64,000 nucleotides of DNA from Hymenobacter qilianensis (lineage in GTDB: Bacteria; Bacteroidota; Bacteroidia; Cytophagales; Hymenobacteraceae): the NCBI RefSeq assembly GCF_014489555.1, contig NZ_CP060784.1, positions 2,604,001 through 2,668,000 on the forward strand, written 5' to 3'. The first letter of the stretch is position 1. Each line of letters starts with the position of its first letter. Positions 56,191-64,000 of the stretch are shown in pieces. The notes below the pieces were generated by a model. The model did not search any database and had not been told where the DNA came from. It saw only the letters and a list, made by a program, of their open reading frames with translations. The position numbers were made by a program, and so were the translations under genes.

Positions 56191-58291
56191 TTATTTGCTT
56201 TCAATCAACTTTCGTACGCTTGCTATCATTGCCAGTTCCGCTTGTCCGGCCGGTGCTTTGGCAGCATCGAGTTGCTTGAGCGCTGCGGTTTGCCAGGCAG
56301 TTGAAGGCTTTTCGCCTTTTTCCATTTGCCGTAGCCGCACCAGAGCCAGCGCCGAAATACTACTTAGCTGCGCCGACAAAGGCGCGTATTCCTGCAAGCT
56401 AGGCTGAGCCAGAAGCATCGGGCGCACAAGGGCGTCATTCAATTGCCATTGGCGCAACGATGTCGCAACGGCTACGGCGGCCACTTTAGATTCGGCAGTA
56501 AGCGCAGAACCAGTCTGGGGGGCATTTTGACGCAGCTGCAACAGTTTATCGACTGCCACGCCGAACTCGCGAGCCGCATCCGACTCAGCTGGCGCGGCAT
56601 CGACCAGCCGGTTTAAGGGCGTCTGGGTTGTGTACTTCATACCCTGAAAGTGACGCTTATATTCCTTCACGGGCTCCAGTACGCTGGCAAATGTGCGTAG
56701 CGGAGCCACCTCCCGACCTGCGGCCAACTGAGTCAGGATTTTCTCCGGCGCACGCTTATGCTGGAGGCCCAGCGTTTCGAGCAGGGTAGAAATGCCCCCA
56801 GCCGCCGGTACATATCCGGTACATCCTTCACCATAGCCGGCGACCAAAGCCGTTCAGCAATAGCGGCCGCGCGTGGCCAAATGCGACTATCGACAATAAC
56901 TGAATCCGCAAACTCGGCCCACATTGTGGCCTCACCGCCCAGGATGCGCTGCTTTTCAACGGCCGTAAGCGGCGCGTCGGCGGGCAGCGGATCGTTGAGG
57001 TAATGTGAAGCAGCACTGTAGTTTAGGTCGATGTAATAGCCATTGGATAGGATAGTGGCGTGGCCGGCTTTTGCGGCTTCATAAAGACCCTTGCGGCCAC
57101 GCCAGCTCTGAATAACGGCGCTGGGGGGCAAACCCGGACCAAGTATCTCGTCCCAACCCACCATCTTCTTACCCCGCGCCGTTACCGATTCCAGAATGCG
57201 CCGATTAAAATAAGTCTGTAAGGCATGTTTGTCGGGCTGGCCTTTGGCGGTCATGAAGCCTTTCTGCTTCATAAACTCCACGATGCGCGGGTTGCGCCGC
57301 CATTGCCGGCCGTCGTTCTCGTCGCCGCCAATGTGAAAATAAGGGTCCGGATAAAGCGCTCCCATTTCCCCAATTAAGGTGTCAAGAAGTTGGTAGGTCG
57401 TTTCCCGGGTGGGGTCCATAGCAATGTTAAGCACTCCCCAGCGCTGCGCCACGCCATACGTTGAATCGTTGCTGGCCAGCACGGGGTAAGCGGCCAGCCA
57501 GCTGGTAGCGTGGCCGGGCATATCGAACTCCGGGATAACCCGAATGCCGCGGGCCGCGGCGTAGCGTAATACTTCTCGCACTTGCGCCTGGGTATAATAC
57601 TGCCCTTCGCTTCCTACTTCGTGAAGGCGGGGCAATGTTTTGCTTTCCACCCGAAATCCTTGATCATCTGATAGATGCCAGTGCATGACGTTGAGCTTCA
57701 CCGCCGCCATACCATCCAGGTTGCGCTTAATCACAGCTACCGGCATGAAGTGTCGGGCAGCATCGATGAGTAGGCCACGCCAACCAAATCGGGGCTGATC
57801 GGTGATGTCTACTTCGGGGAAATAGAAGTTCTTTTTATCCTTGGTCAGCAGCTGACGCAAGGTTTCCAGCCCCGCAAGGCACCTAAGCTAGTAGGCGCGT
57901 CCAGCGCAATGCCCGCCGGAGTTACGCGCAGACTGTAGCGCTCCTCATCGCCGGCCTCCATATGCCCCACCTGACCGTAGCGGATGGTAAGATCGGCGGC
58001 ACCGGAAGAAGTAAACTCAGGAGCTAAGCGCTTTGCATCTGTTTGCTGAATTAGCCAGGTGCTCATGCGCTGGGCAGCGGCTCGTACAGCCGAATCGGGA
58101 GTAGCAGGGGCGTTAAGCTGTATGCGCCAGGTATTTTTCAGGGCGAAACGGCTTGCTCCCCATTTTACCTGGGCGGGCACTGGCAATAAGCTGCGCGTCT
58201 CCGCCGCCGACGGTTGGGCGTAGCTATTATTGCTGAAAAGCAGTAAGAGACAGGTAAGGAAAGCGAAAGATAAAGAGTGGTGACGAAGCAT
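56191..58291 (-). CDS. Secreted GH20 β-N-acetylhexosaminidase, two one-base frame breaks
   Basis: Corrected length 700 residues. Signal peptide to about NSYAQ. A GH20 N-terminal domain leads to the (β/α)8 barrel with HWHLSDDQGFRVE, IPEFDMPGHATSW and the catalytic Asp-Glu pair in YFHIGGDEND, then WDEIL and ATMWAEFAD. It removes terminal N-acetylhexosamines from chitin or glycan. The C-terminal ~200 residues are helical and Ala-rich. Breaks: CCCC at 57870-57873 (plus strand) should be five and CCCCC at 56795-56799 six; the junctions then read ALRGLETLRQLL and RRLGGISTLLETLG. Confidence 0.9.
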
Positions 58292-58313
58292 ATGGACAGT
58301 AGCAGATAGGTGT

Positions 58314-58321
58314 CAAAATTA
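58314..58321 (-). promoter_or_regulatory. -7 element TAATTTTG before the hexosaminidase gene
   Basis: On the minus strand TAATTTTG fits TAnnTTTG and ends 22 bases before the ATG. No -33 element is seen. Confidence 0.35.
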
Positions 58322-58370
58322 ACCAGCTTATTTTATCTCAGCTGTTTGTTACGCATTCTAAGCTTTTTGA

Positions 58371-58413
58371 ATAGAAAAAGCCCCCACATAGTATTGTGGG
58401 GGGCTTTTTCTAT
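58371..58413. terminator. Stereotyped terminator with unequal arms (five C, six G)
   Basis: ATAGAAAAAGCCCCCACA faces TGTGGGGGGCTTTTTCTAT. The left arm has five Cs and the right six Gs. Pairing is otherwise perfect, so one base appears to be missing from the left arm, the same defect as in the broken genes. It serves the minus-strand nitrilase gene. Confidence 0.9.
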
Positions 58414-58429
58414 AAGTATTCAACGGTAG

Positions 58430-60139
58430 TTACCCAGCCGCTATAGCCTTGCGCTTGCCTGTGCGGGGCGCACGCTCTTCGCCTTGGCTTAGCAGTTCGT
58501 CATCACGATCGGCTTTCTTTACCACCCAACTCACGGAGTACAAATCCTTGCGACGGTCGCGGAGGTTACGCACGGCGCCGCTGCTGTTCAGGTCCTTAAG
58601 CAAGTCCAGGTCGAGGTCAGCAATGAGGGTCATCTCCGTATTCGGCGTGGCCTCGGCCACAATGGCGTCGTGGGGGAATGCGAAGTCGGAAGGGCTGAAC
58701 ACGGCCGATTGCGAGTACTGAATGTCCATGTTCTCGACGCGCGGCAGGTTACCCACCGAACCCGTAATAGCTACATAGCACTCATTCTCGATGGCGCGGG
58801 CCTGGGAGCAGAGCCGCACACGCTGGTAGGCGTTCTTGGTGTCAGTCCAAAAAGGAACAAACAGGATTTTCATGCCTTCATCGGAGAGCATGCGGGCTAA
58901 CTCAGGAAACTCCACATCGTAGCAGACGAGGATACCGATTTTGCCAAAATCCGTTTCAAAACACTTGAGCTTATCACCACCGCGCATACCCCAGTAGCTG
59001 GCTTCATCGGGCGTTACGTGGAGCTTGTATTGCTCGTCCATGGTGCCATCGCGGCGGCAGAGGAAAGCCACGTTGTGCAGCTTGCCATCTTCATACACAG
59101 GCATGGAGCCGGCCACGATATTGATGTTGTAGCTTACTGCCAGCTCCATCATTTTCGCTTTGATGGGCTCTGTGAAAGCAGCCATGGCCCGGATAGCTAC
59201 CGAGGGCGAATCCTCGTTGGTAAGCGCCATGAGCGGGGCATTGAAGAACTCCGGAAACATCACGCAGTCCGACTTATAGCCACTGACGGTATCTACGAAG
59301 AACTCGATTTGCTGCAATAGGTCTTCGAGGCTGCGGGTGGCGCGCATTTGCCACTGTACAATGCCAATGCGCACATTGCTTTTCTGATTGCCAATCAGCT
59401 TCTCTTCTTCCTCATAGTACACGTTTAGCCATTCCAGAAGCGTAGCAAAAGCTTTCGACTCAGAATCATAAGGCAGGTAGCCGCGAATGATTTTGCGAAC
59501 GTGAAACTCGTTGGAAAGCTGGAAAGTCAGGATTGGGTCCGTGATTTCCTTGTTACGCACCATTTCCACGTACTTGGCTGGGGTCATTTCGTCGGCGTAA
59601 GCCGCGTAGCCCGGAATTCGCCCCCCAGCCACCATCGCACGCAAATTTAGGTTCTCACAGAGTTCCTTGCGAGCATCATAAAGACGCCGACCCAGCCGTA
59701 GGGAGCGGTACTCAGGGTCCACGAATACGTCGACACCATAAAGGGTGTCTCCATCAGGGTTGTGGGTGTCAAACTTACCGTTGCCAGTGATTTTGGCGTA
59801 GGTATGGCGGTCTCCAAAGTCGCTGTATTGCACGATAATAGCCAAAGCGGCGGCTACTAAAGTGCCGTTGTCTTCGATGCCAATTTGTCCCTCTGGAAAC
59901 TTGCGGATCAAAGCGGAATACTCGTCAGATGACCAAGAGCCCTCCATGTTGGAGTACACCTTATCCATGATGCCTTTCACTGCCTTAAAGTCGGAGCGGC
60001 GCAAGGTCCGGAGTACCAACTTGTGAGCTGGTACGGCTGTCGGCGTAAGCAGCTCGGGAATTGGCAATGATGGTTTGTCCGTAATTTTTTTGGCGTGGCT
60101 GCCACCAGTGCCAGCCTTACCGTTTGAACTTGTTGCCAT
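58430..60139 (-). CDS. GNAT acetyltransferase fused to a carbon-nitrogen hydrolase
   Basis: 569 residues from ATG 60139 (MATSSNGKAG; an upstream TTG frame is less likely). An N-terminal GNAT domain (residues ~40-200, with DVFVDPEYRSLRLGRRLYDA as the acetyl-CoA motif region) is followed by a nitrilase-superfamily domain. The catalytic triad is visible as Glu297 (VMFPEFF), Lys372 (YKLHVTPD) and Cys406 (VCYDVEFPEL). This two-domain architecture occurs in many bacteria; its substrate is unknown. The gene is intact, with an in-frame GCCCCCCAG at 59621. Confidence 0.9.
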   Translation of the reverse strand: MATSSNGKAGTGGSHAKKITDKPSLPIPELLTPTAVPAHKLVLRTLRRSDFKAVKGIMDKVYSNMEGSWSSDEYSALIRKFPEGQIGIEDNGTLVAAALAIIVQYSDFGDRHTYAKITGNGKFDTHNPDGDTLYGVDVFVDPEYRSLRLGRRLYDARKELCENLNLRAMVAGGRIPGYAAYADEMTPAKYVEMVRNKEITDPILTFQLSNEFHVRKIIRGYLPYDSESKAFATLLEWLNVYYEEEEKLIGNQKSNVRIGIVQWQMRATRSLEDLLQQIEFFVDTVSGYKSDCVMFPEFFNAPLMALTNEDSPSVAIRAMAAFTEPIKAKMMELAVSYNINIVAGSMPVYEDGKLHNVAFLCRRDGTMDEQYKLHVTPDEASYWGMRGGDKLKCFETDFGKIGILVCYDVEFPELARMLSDEGMKILFVPFWTDTKNAYQRVRLCSQARAIENECYVAITGSVGNLPRVENMDIQYSQSAVFSPSDFAFPHDAIVAEATPNTEMTLIADLDLDLLKDLNSSGAVRNLRDRRKDLYSVSWVVKKADRDDELLSQGEERAPRTGKRKAIAAG

Positions 60140-60463
60140 AGGTATTATGTGGTTTTGTAAACGCAATCGAAAGGCCAGTATCCTATTGGAAATATACTGT
60201 TAGAACGTGGCTTGTGGGTAGGGTACTCTGCTTTGGGCCCTAAGGTTTATAGAAGGGCCTTCCAAAACCGGAAAGATTGCCACTATTGCTAAGGCTCAGC
60301 TTGGAAGTAAGCCTACTTCCTTATCAGTGCAGCTTAATAAATGAAAGCGGAGTTAAGAACAGCCAATGGCCTAAAGAAAGATAAGCAGATGCCGCGGGAG
60401 ATAACTACAAGGTGCAAAGATTCGTTTCGGGTAGTAGTGATTCACTCTTAGCACCCTAGCCTT
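60140..60463. other. 324-base divergent intergenic region
   Basis: Between the nitrilase fusion (minus) and a small lipoprotein gene (plus). A/T-rich, presumably promoters for both, but no exact TTTG-N19-TAnnTTTG is present. No gene or hairpin is supported. Confidence 0.5.
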
Positions 60464-60712
60464 ATGCGCGCTGTCCGCTTCCTTCTTCTGTTCTTTGTGC
60501 TTGCGTCCGTTGGGGCGTGTACTTCAGATCCTGCCGCTTCCGATGCGCCAACAAACGGCGCCGATATGACGCCAGCTGCCACTTCCAACGATACATCAGC
60601 CGTTGCTGAACGCGTTGATTCAGCCGGGCCAGTGCCCGACATGCCCCAGAATGTACGTTCCGAGGAATATTCTGCCCCACCCCGCAAAACGACGACAACT
60701 GGAAACCAGTAA
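60464..60712 (+). CDS. Small putative lipoprotein, Ser/Thr/Pro/Asp-rich
   Basis: 82 residues. Signal peptide with lipobox VGAC (Cys about 19), then a low-complexity tail rich in Ala, Ser, Asp, Thr and Pro, without further recognisable features. Anchored in the membrane by its lipid, the rest probably unstructured. Ends just before a long palindrome. Confidence 0.62.
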   Translation: MRAVRFLLLFFVLASVGACTSDPAASDAPTNGADMTPAATSNDTSAVAERVDSAGPVPDMPQNVRSEEYSAPPRKTTTTGNQ

Positions 60713-60723
60713 CGCTACACGTT

Positions 60724-60782
60724 GGTAGTGCGATAAATAGCAAAAGCGGGCTTTACCCGCTTTTGCTATTTATCGCACTACC
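60724..60782. terminator. 27-bp perfect bidirectional terminator
   Basis: 60724-60750 is the exact reverse complement of 60756-60782 with a 5-base loop. It lies between the converging lipoprotein and scoB genes. Its CGGG/CCCG core is different from the stereotyped terminators, and its length is exceptional. Confidence 0.88.
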
Positions 60783-60792
60783 AGTTATCAGA

Positions 60793-61461
60793 CTATAATT
60801 GCATTTCCGGCACGCCGCCCTCGGGTACTACGAGTTTGCCGGCTGTTGCAGCTTTAATTTGTTCTACACTCACGCCGGGTGCTCGTTCACGGAGCACAAA
60901 GCCATCCGGCGTAACATCGATTACGGCCAACTCCGTTACAATTTTCTTCACGCAGCGCAAACCAGTAATCGGCAAGGTGCAATCGGGCAATAGCTTGCTA
61001 CTGCCATCTTTGGCCACGTGCTGCATGGCTACAATGATGTTTTTGGCGGAGGCTACCAGATCCATGGCACCGCCCATGCCTTTCACCATCTTGCCCGGAA
61101 TCTTCCAGTTGGCGATGTCGCCGCGCTCGGATACTTCCATAGCTCCCAAAATGGTCAAGTCCACGTGCTCGCCGCGAATCATGCCGAAGCTGTCGGCGGA
61201 GCTGAAGAGGCTGGAGCCGGGGAGCGTGGTTACGGTTTGCTTGCCTGCGTTGATGAGGTCAGGATCTACTTCGGCCTCGGTAGGGAAGGGGCCCATACCC
61301 AGCAAGCCATTTTCGGACTGTAACTCGACGTTGATGCCTGCCGGAATATAATTCGCTACCAGCGTGGGAATGCCGATGCCAAGATTGACGTAATATCCAT
61401 CGCGCACTTCCTGAGCGATGCGTTTAGCGATGCCGTGTTTATCAAGCATAAGAAGTGTCAT
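60793..61461 (-). CDS. scoB: 3-oxoacid CoA-transferase subunit B
   Basis: 222 residues. Transfers CoA between succinyl-CoA and an oxoacid such as acetoacetate. The catalytic Glu lies in [11 protein letters not shown] (Glu50). [19 protein letters not shown] and [20 protein letters not shown] are the subunit B signatures. Its partner subunit A is at 62938-63633, separated by a serine hydrolase gene on the same strand. Whether the start is 61461 or the Met five codons later cannot be decided. Confidence 0.94.
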   Translation of the reverse strand: MTLLMLDKHGIAKRIAQEVRDGYYVNLGIGIPTLVANYIPAGINVELQSENGLLGMGPFPTEAEVDPDLINAGKQTVTTLPGSSLFSSADSFGMIRGEHVDLTILGAMEVSERGDIANWKIPGKMVKGMGGAMDLVASAKNIIVAMQHVAKDGSSKLLPDCTLPITGLRCVKKIVTELAVIDVTPDGFVLRERAPGVSVEQIKAATAGKLVVPEGGVPEMQL

Positions 61462-61530
61462 GAACCACTGATTCGACGGATGAGTCGGAGTCGCGGATTA
61501 TGTGGGTGGGAAAGTGGGAGGGTTACAGAA

Positions 61531-62864
61531 TTACTTCGCTGCGGGAGCCGCCACCGCAGCGGGAGCCATCTGCTGCGGTGCCAGCGACTGATAAACAGCC
61601 GTTTTGAACTTGTCGGCCAGGGCGCGGGCCGTACCGCTGGGATACTTCTGGGTATAAATCAGGGCCACTAGTTTTTCTTTAGGGTCGACCCAGTAGGTAG
61701 TGCCAAAAATGCCCCCCCACTCGTATGAGCCTTCCGATAAGCCGGGCTGTTTTGCAGCCGCGCTCTGGGCGGTAGTGACGCTGAAACCCAGGCCGAACTT
61801 ATTGCTGCCTTGGTTTATTTCACCCATTTGGTTCTGAGTTATCAAGGCCACCGTGGCAGGCTTGAGCAGGCGGCGGCCGTTGTGCGTGCCGTTGTTCAGC
61901 ATCATTTGCAGAAAGACAGCATAGTCATCTATGGTTGATGAGAGGCCCGCACCGCCTGAAAAGTACGTGCCTGCCTCTTTGGGATAATCTGGTATCATGC
62001 CTTGGCGCGGACGCATAGGCACGGTGGTTTTCGTGGCTGCATCCTCGGTGTAGAGCTTGGCCAGCCGCGCTTGCTTACTGGCCGGCAGGTAGAAATAGGT
62101 GTCCCGCATACCCAGCGGCTCGAAAAGTCGCGTGCGCAGGTATTGGTCCAGCGACTGGCCCGACAGTACCTCAATCAAGCGGCCCAGCACGTCTACGCTC
62201 AGCCCGTAGGTGAACCGCTCGCCCGGCTGGTGCATGAGCGGCAGCGGCCCCAGCGCGTCCATGGACTTAGCCAAATTGCCCCCGGCGTGCCGATGCCGCT
62301 TGGAATGTTTGCCTTTGCATAAATGGCTTGTGCTTCCTTGCTGCCGATTACCGGATAGCTGATGCCCGACGTGTGCGTAAACAACTGCCGGATGGTGACT
62401 TCGCTTTTGGCCGGTACGGTGGTGTACGTGGAGTCCTTCTCATTGAATGTTGCCAGCACTTTGGGGTTGGCGAAGGCTGGCAAATACTTCGAAATGGGGT
62501 CGTCGAGCTGAAACTTGCCTTCGTCATAGAGCAGCATCAGGCCCACGCTGGCCACTGCTTTGGTTTGGGAGGCAATACGCATAATGGCATCGGGGCGTAG
62601 TGGGGTTTTGGCCGCCATGTCGTCCACTCCGAAAGCTTTGCGGTAGACTACTTTGCCGTCGCGCATCACCAGCGCAATTGCGCCGGGCACGCGACTGTCG
62701 GCCGTGTACTCCTGCAGTAGTTGGTCAATGCGCTGGAAGTTGGCCGGCTTGGGCGCCATCATCGCCTTGCTCGGGCGAGTGGTCTTTTTAGCCGGTGCCG
62801 CAACCTGAGCAAAAGTGCCGTAGCTGCTTAGCGCCAACAACAGAATAAGGGAAGTCTTTTTCAT
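61531..62864 (-). CDS. Secreted serine hydrolase of the β-lactamase/class C family, one-base frame break
   Basis: Corrected length 444 residues from ATG 62864. Signal peptide ends near FAQ. Class C-type motifs: SQTK (Ser99-x-x-Lys102) with the nucleophile, and YGL at ~220 in the Tyr position. VDPKEKLVALIYTQKYP is near the C-terminus. The family includes esterases and D-aminopeptidases as well as β-lactamases, so the substrate is open. The frame breaks at 62279-62283 (five plus-strand Cs for six); joined it reads GTPGGNLAKSMDALG. It sits between the two subunit genes of the CoA-transferase. Confidence 0.87.
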
Positions 62865-62937
62865 AGTACCGTCTAAATCTTCAGTCAACGCTAATCAGAT
62901 GGGCTGAATCACAACTTCCGCAAATCAGCAACTAAAC

Positions 62938-63633
62938 TTAGCTGCGCACGGTCCGTTGCTCGATGCGCTTCTCGTAGTTCTTACCCTCAAATATGCGCTG
63001 CACGAAGATGCCGGGCGTATGAATCTGGTTGGGGTCAAGCGCGCCGGCAGGCACAAGTTCCTCTACTTCGGCCACAGTAATCTTGCCGGCCGTGGCCATC
63101 ATGGGGTTGAAGTTGCGGGCGGTGCCTTTGTAGATGAGGTTGCCGGCGGTGTCGCCGCGCCAGGCCTTTACGAAGGCATAATCAGCGGTGAGGCCGGTTT
63201 CGAGCAAGTACATTTTGCTTTTAAACTCCCGACTTTCCTTGCCTTCGCCTACTTCAGTACCATAGCCGGCAGGCGTATAAAATGCTGGAATACCGGCTCC
63301 GCCCGCTCGAATGCGCTCGGCCAGAGTGCCCTGCGGAATTAATTCTACCTCCAGTTCACCTGTTAATAGCTGCCGCTCAAACTCTGCATTCTCACCCACA
63401 TAGCTCGATATCATCTTGCGCACCTGCTTGGTTTGCAATAAGAGCCCGATACCAAAATCGTCGACGCCAGCGTTGTTGCTGATGCAGGTCAGCTCTTTCA
63501 CTCCGAGGCGCAGCAACTCCTGAATAGCGTTTTCGGGGATGCCACAGAGGCCAAAGCCGCCGAGCATCAGCGTCATGCCGTCAGTAATGCCGTGCAGGGC
63601 CGCCTGGGCGTCGGCTACAACTTTATTTATCAT
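62938..63633 (-). CDS. scoA: 3-oxoacid CoA-transferase subunit A
   Basis: 231 residues. [16 protein letters not shown] at the N-terminus, with [17 protein letters not shown] and [24 protein letters not shown] residues ([20 protein letters not shown]), is the subunit A signature. Pairs with ScoB encoded at 60793. Encodes no catalytic Glu itself. The gene is complete and on the same strand as the two genes downstream, so they may share a transcript. Confidence 0.94.
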   Translation of the reverse strand: MINKVVADAQAALHGITDGMTLMLGGFGLCGIPENAIQELLRLGVKELTCISNNAGVDDFGIGLLLQTKQVRKMISSYVGENAEFERQLLTGELEVELIPQGTLAERIRAGGAGIPAFYTPAGYGTEVGEGKESREFKSKMYLLETGLTADYAFVKAWRGDTAGNLIYKGTARNFNPMMATAGKITVAEVEELVPAGALDPNQIHTPGIFVQRIFEGKNYEKRIEQRTVRS

Positions 63634-63699
63634 ATCGGGTGGGGTAGTTGGGAGCGGAAAGTTAAAAGGATAATGGATTCCGCGGAAGAGGACGGCAAA

Positions 63700-64000
63700 T
63701 TAGCCCCCCACCAAATGCTGGCGGGCTGCATCGGCGTCTTTGGCCAATTGTGCCTTCAACTCATCTAGGTTCGCAAATTTTTGCTCATCGCGGAGGCGGG
63801 CTATCAACTGAATGGTCAGCGGCTGCTCGTATATGTCATCCGAGAAATCCAGCAGATGTACTTCAATGGTTTGCGCCAAATTGCCCCCTACGGTAGGACG
63901 CACGCCAATATTGAGCATGCCCTGCTGCACATCCCCGTCGGCGGTGGTAGCCAGTACGGCGTACACGCCATGAGCCGGCACCAGCTTAGAGGCCTCCTCC
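63700..64000 (-). CDS. ribF: C-terminal end of bifunctional riboflavin kinase/FAD synthetase (partial)
   Basis: The frame runs off the right edge and stops at 63700-63702. The visible 99 residues include LVPAHGVYAVLATT, GMLNIGVRPTVGG, IEVHLLDFSDDIYEQPLTI and FANLDELKAQLAKDA, the riboflavin kinase C-terminal domain of RibF. A GCCCCCCA copy of the word overlaps the stop codon region. Carries out FMN formation and FAD synthesis in the complete protein. Confidence 0.92.
   Translation of the reverse strand, partial: EEASKLVPAHGVYAVLATTADGDVQQGMLNIGVRPTVGGNLAQTIEVHLLDFSDDIYEQPLTIQLIARLRDEQKFANLDELKAQLAKDADAARQHLVGG

Noticed and set aside
2540..62283. The broken genes as real pseudogenes or as phase-variable genes
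   Set aside because: Broken genes include carA, carB, actB, actF, ctaA and queA; simultaneous inactivation of all of these is not compatible with the intact neighbours. Each is repaired by one base in a run.
2540..62283. Programmed frameshifting at GGGGGGC
   Set aside because: The break would always have to be +1 base at the same run in unrelated genes, while the ~26 intact copies need none. Kept only as an alternative for transcript slippage.
1..64000. GGGGGGC copies as G-quadruplexes
   Set aside because: A quadruplex needs four close G tracts; these copies are single tracts separated by hundreds of bases.
1..64000. GGGGGGC as a segregation (KOPS-like) polarity signal
   Set aside because: Copies are on both strands (about 31 to 20) and mixed within short distances, lacking the strong polarity of such signals. 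Only genome-wide data could fully exclude it.
1..64000. tRNA genes, CRISPR arrays, insertion sequences or prophage
   Set aside because: No cloverleaf, repeat-spacer series, transposase, integrase or phage structural gene was found on either strand.

Overview
The window looks like a chromosomal segment of a Bacteroidota bacterium of the Cytophagales, most like Hymenobacter. The evidence is a SusC/SusD pair, an alternative complex III plus cytochrome oxidase locus, Bacteroidota-type promoter elements (TAnnTTTG), an N-acyl-ornithine carbamoyltransferase in the arginine cluster, and DUF255, DUF420, GSCFA and Imm50-like proteins. The genus is inferred. I see no rRNA, tRNA, CRISPR array, phage or insertion sequence.

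Layout. 0-7 kb: end of argD, then carA, two small unknown genes, carB, an orphan Imm50-like gene and argF' (arginine and carbamoyl-phosphate synthesis). 7.6-12 kb: susC/susD. 12-31 kb: mixed housekeeping and secreted proteins (SPFH/prohibitin, DUF2721, an S15/CocE hydrolase, an M14 peptidase, queA, a lipoprotein methyltransferase, priA, a DUF255 thioredoxin-like protein, a GSCFA protein) ending with the rpsF-rpsR-rplI operon. 31.5-48.7 kb: one long respiratory locus, actABCDEF, coxB, coxA, ctaA, ctaB, two subunit III-like genes, subunit IV, SCO and DUF420. It encodes a quinol:cytochrome c/oxygen chain together with its heme A and copper assembly factors. 48.8-64 kb: a large NtrY-like histidine kinase, a very large unknown outer-membrane-like protein, a GH20 hexosaminidase, a GNAT-nitrilase fusion, a CoA-transferase whose two subunit genes are split by a serine hydrolase gene, and the end of ribF.

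Two linked window-wide observations stand out. First, the word GGGGGGC followed by an A/T run (often CTGGGGGGCAAWTT or CTGGGGGGCATTTT) occurs about 50 times outside terminators. It lies on both strands and in all three codon frames, and it also forms both arms of nearly every terminator (A-run, GCCCCC(C)AG, loop, CTGGGGG(G)C, T-run). This is the pattern known from DNA-uptake sequences in Pasteurellaceae and Neisseriaceae. Second, fifteen otherwise ordinary genes are out of frame at 21 places. Each is one base short in a G/C run, and 17 of the 21 lie exactly at this word. Restoring one base rejoins every gene to a whole number of codons, so I annotate the joined genes. Consensus error in G6 runs is the likeliest cause, but the word itself is real. 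All counts were made by eye and may be off by a few.
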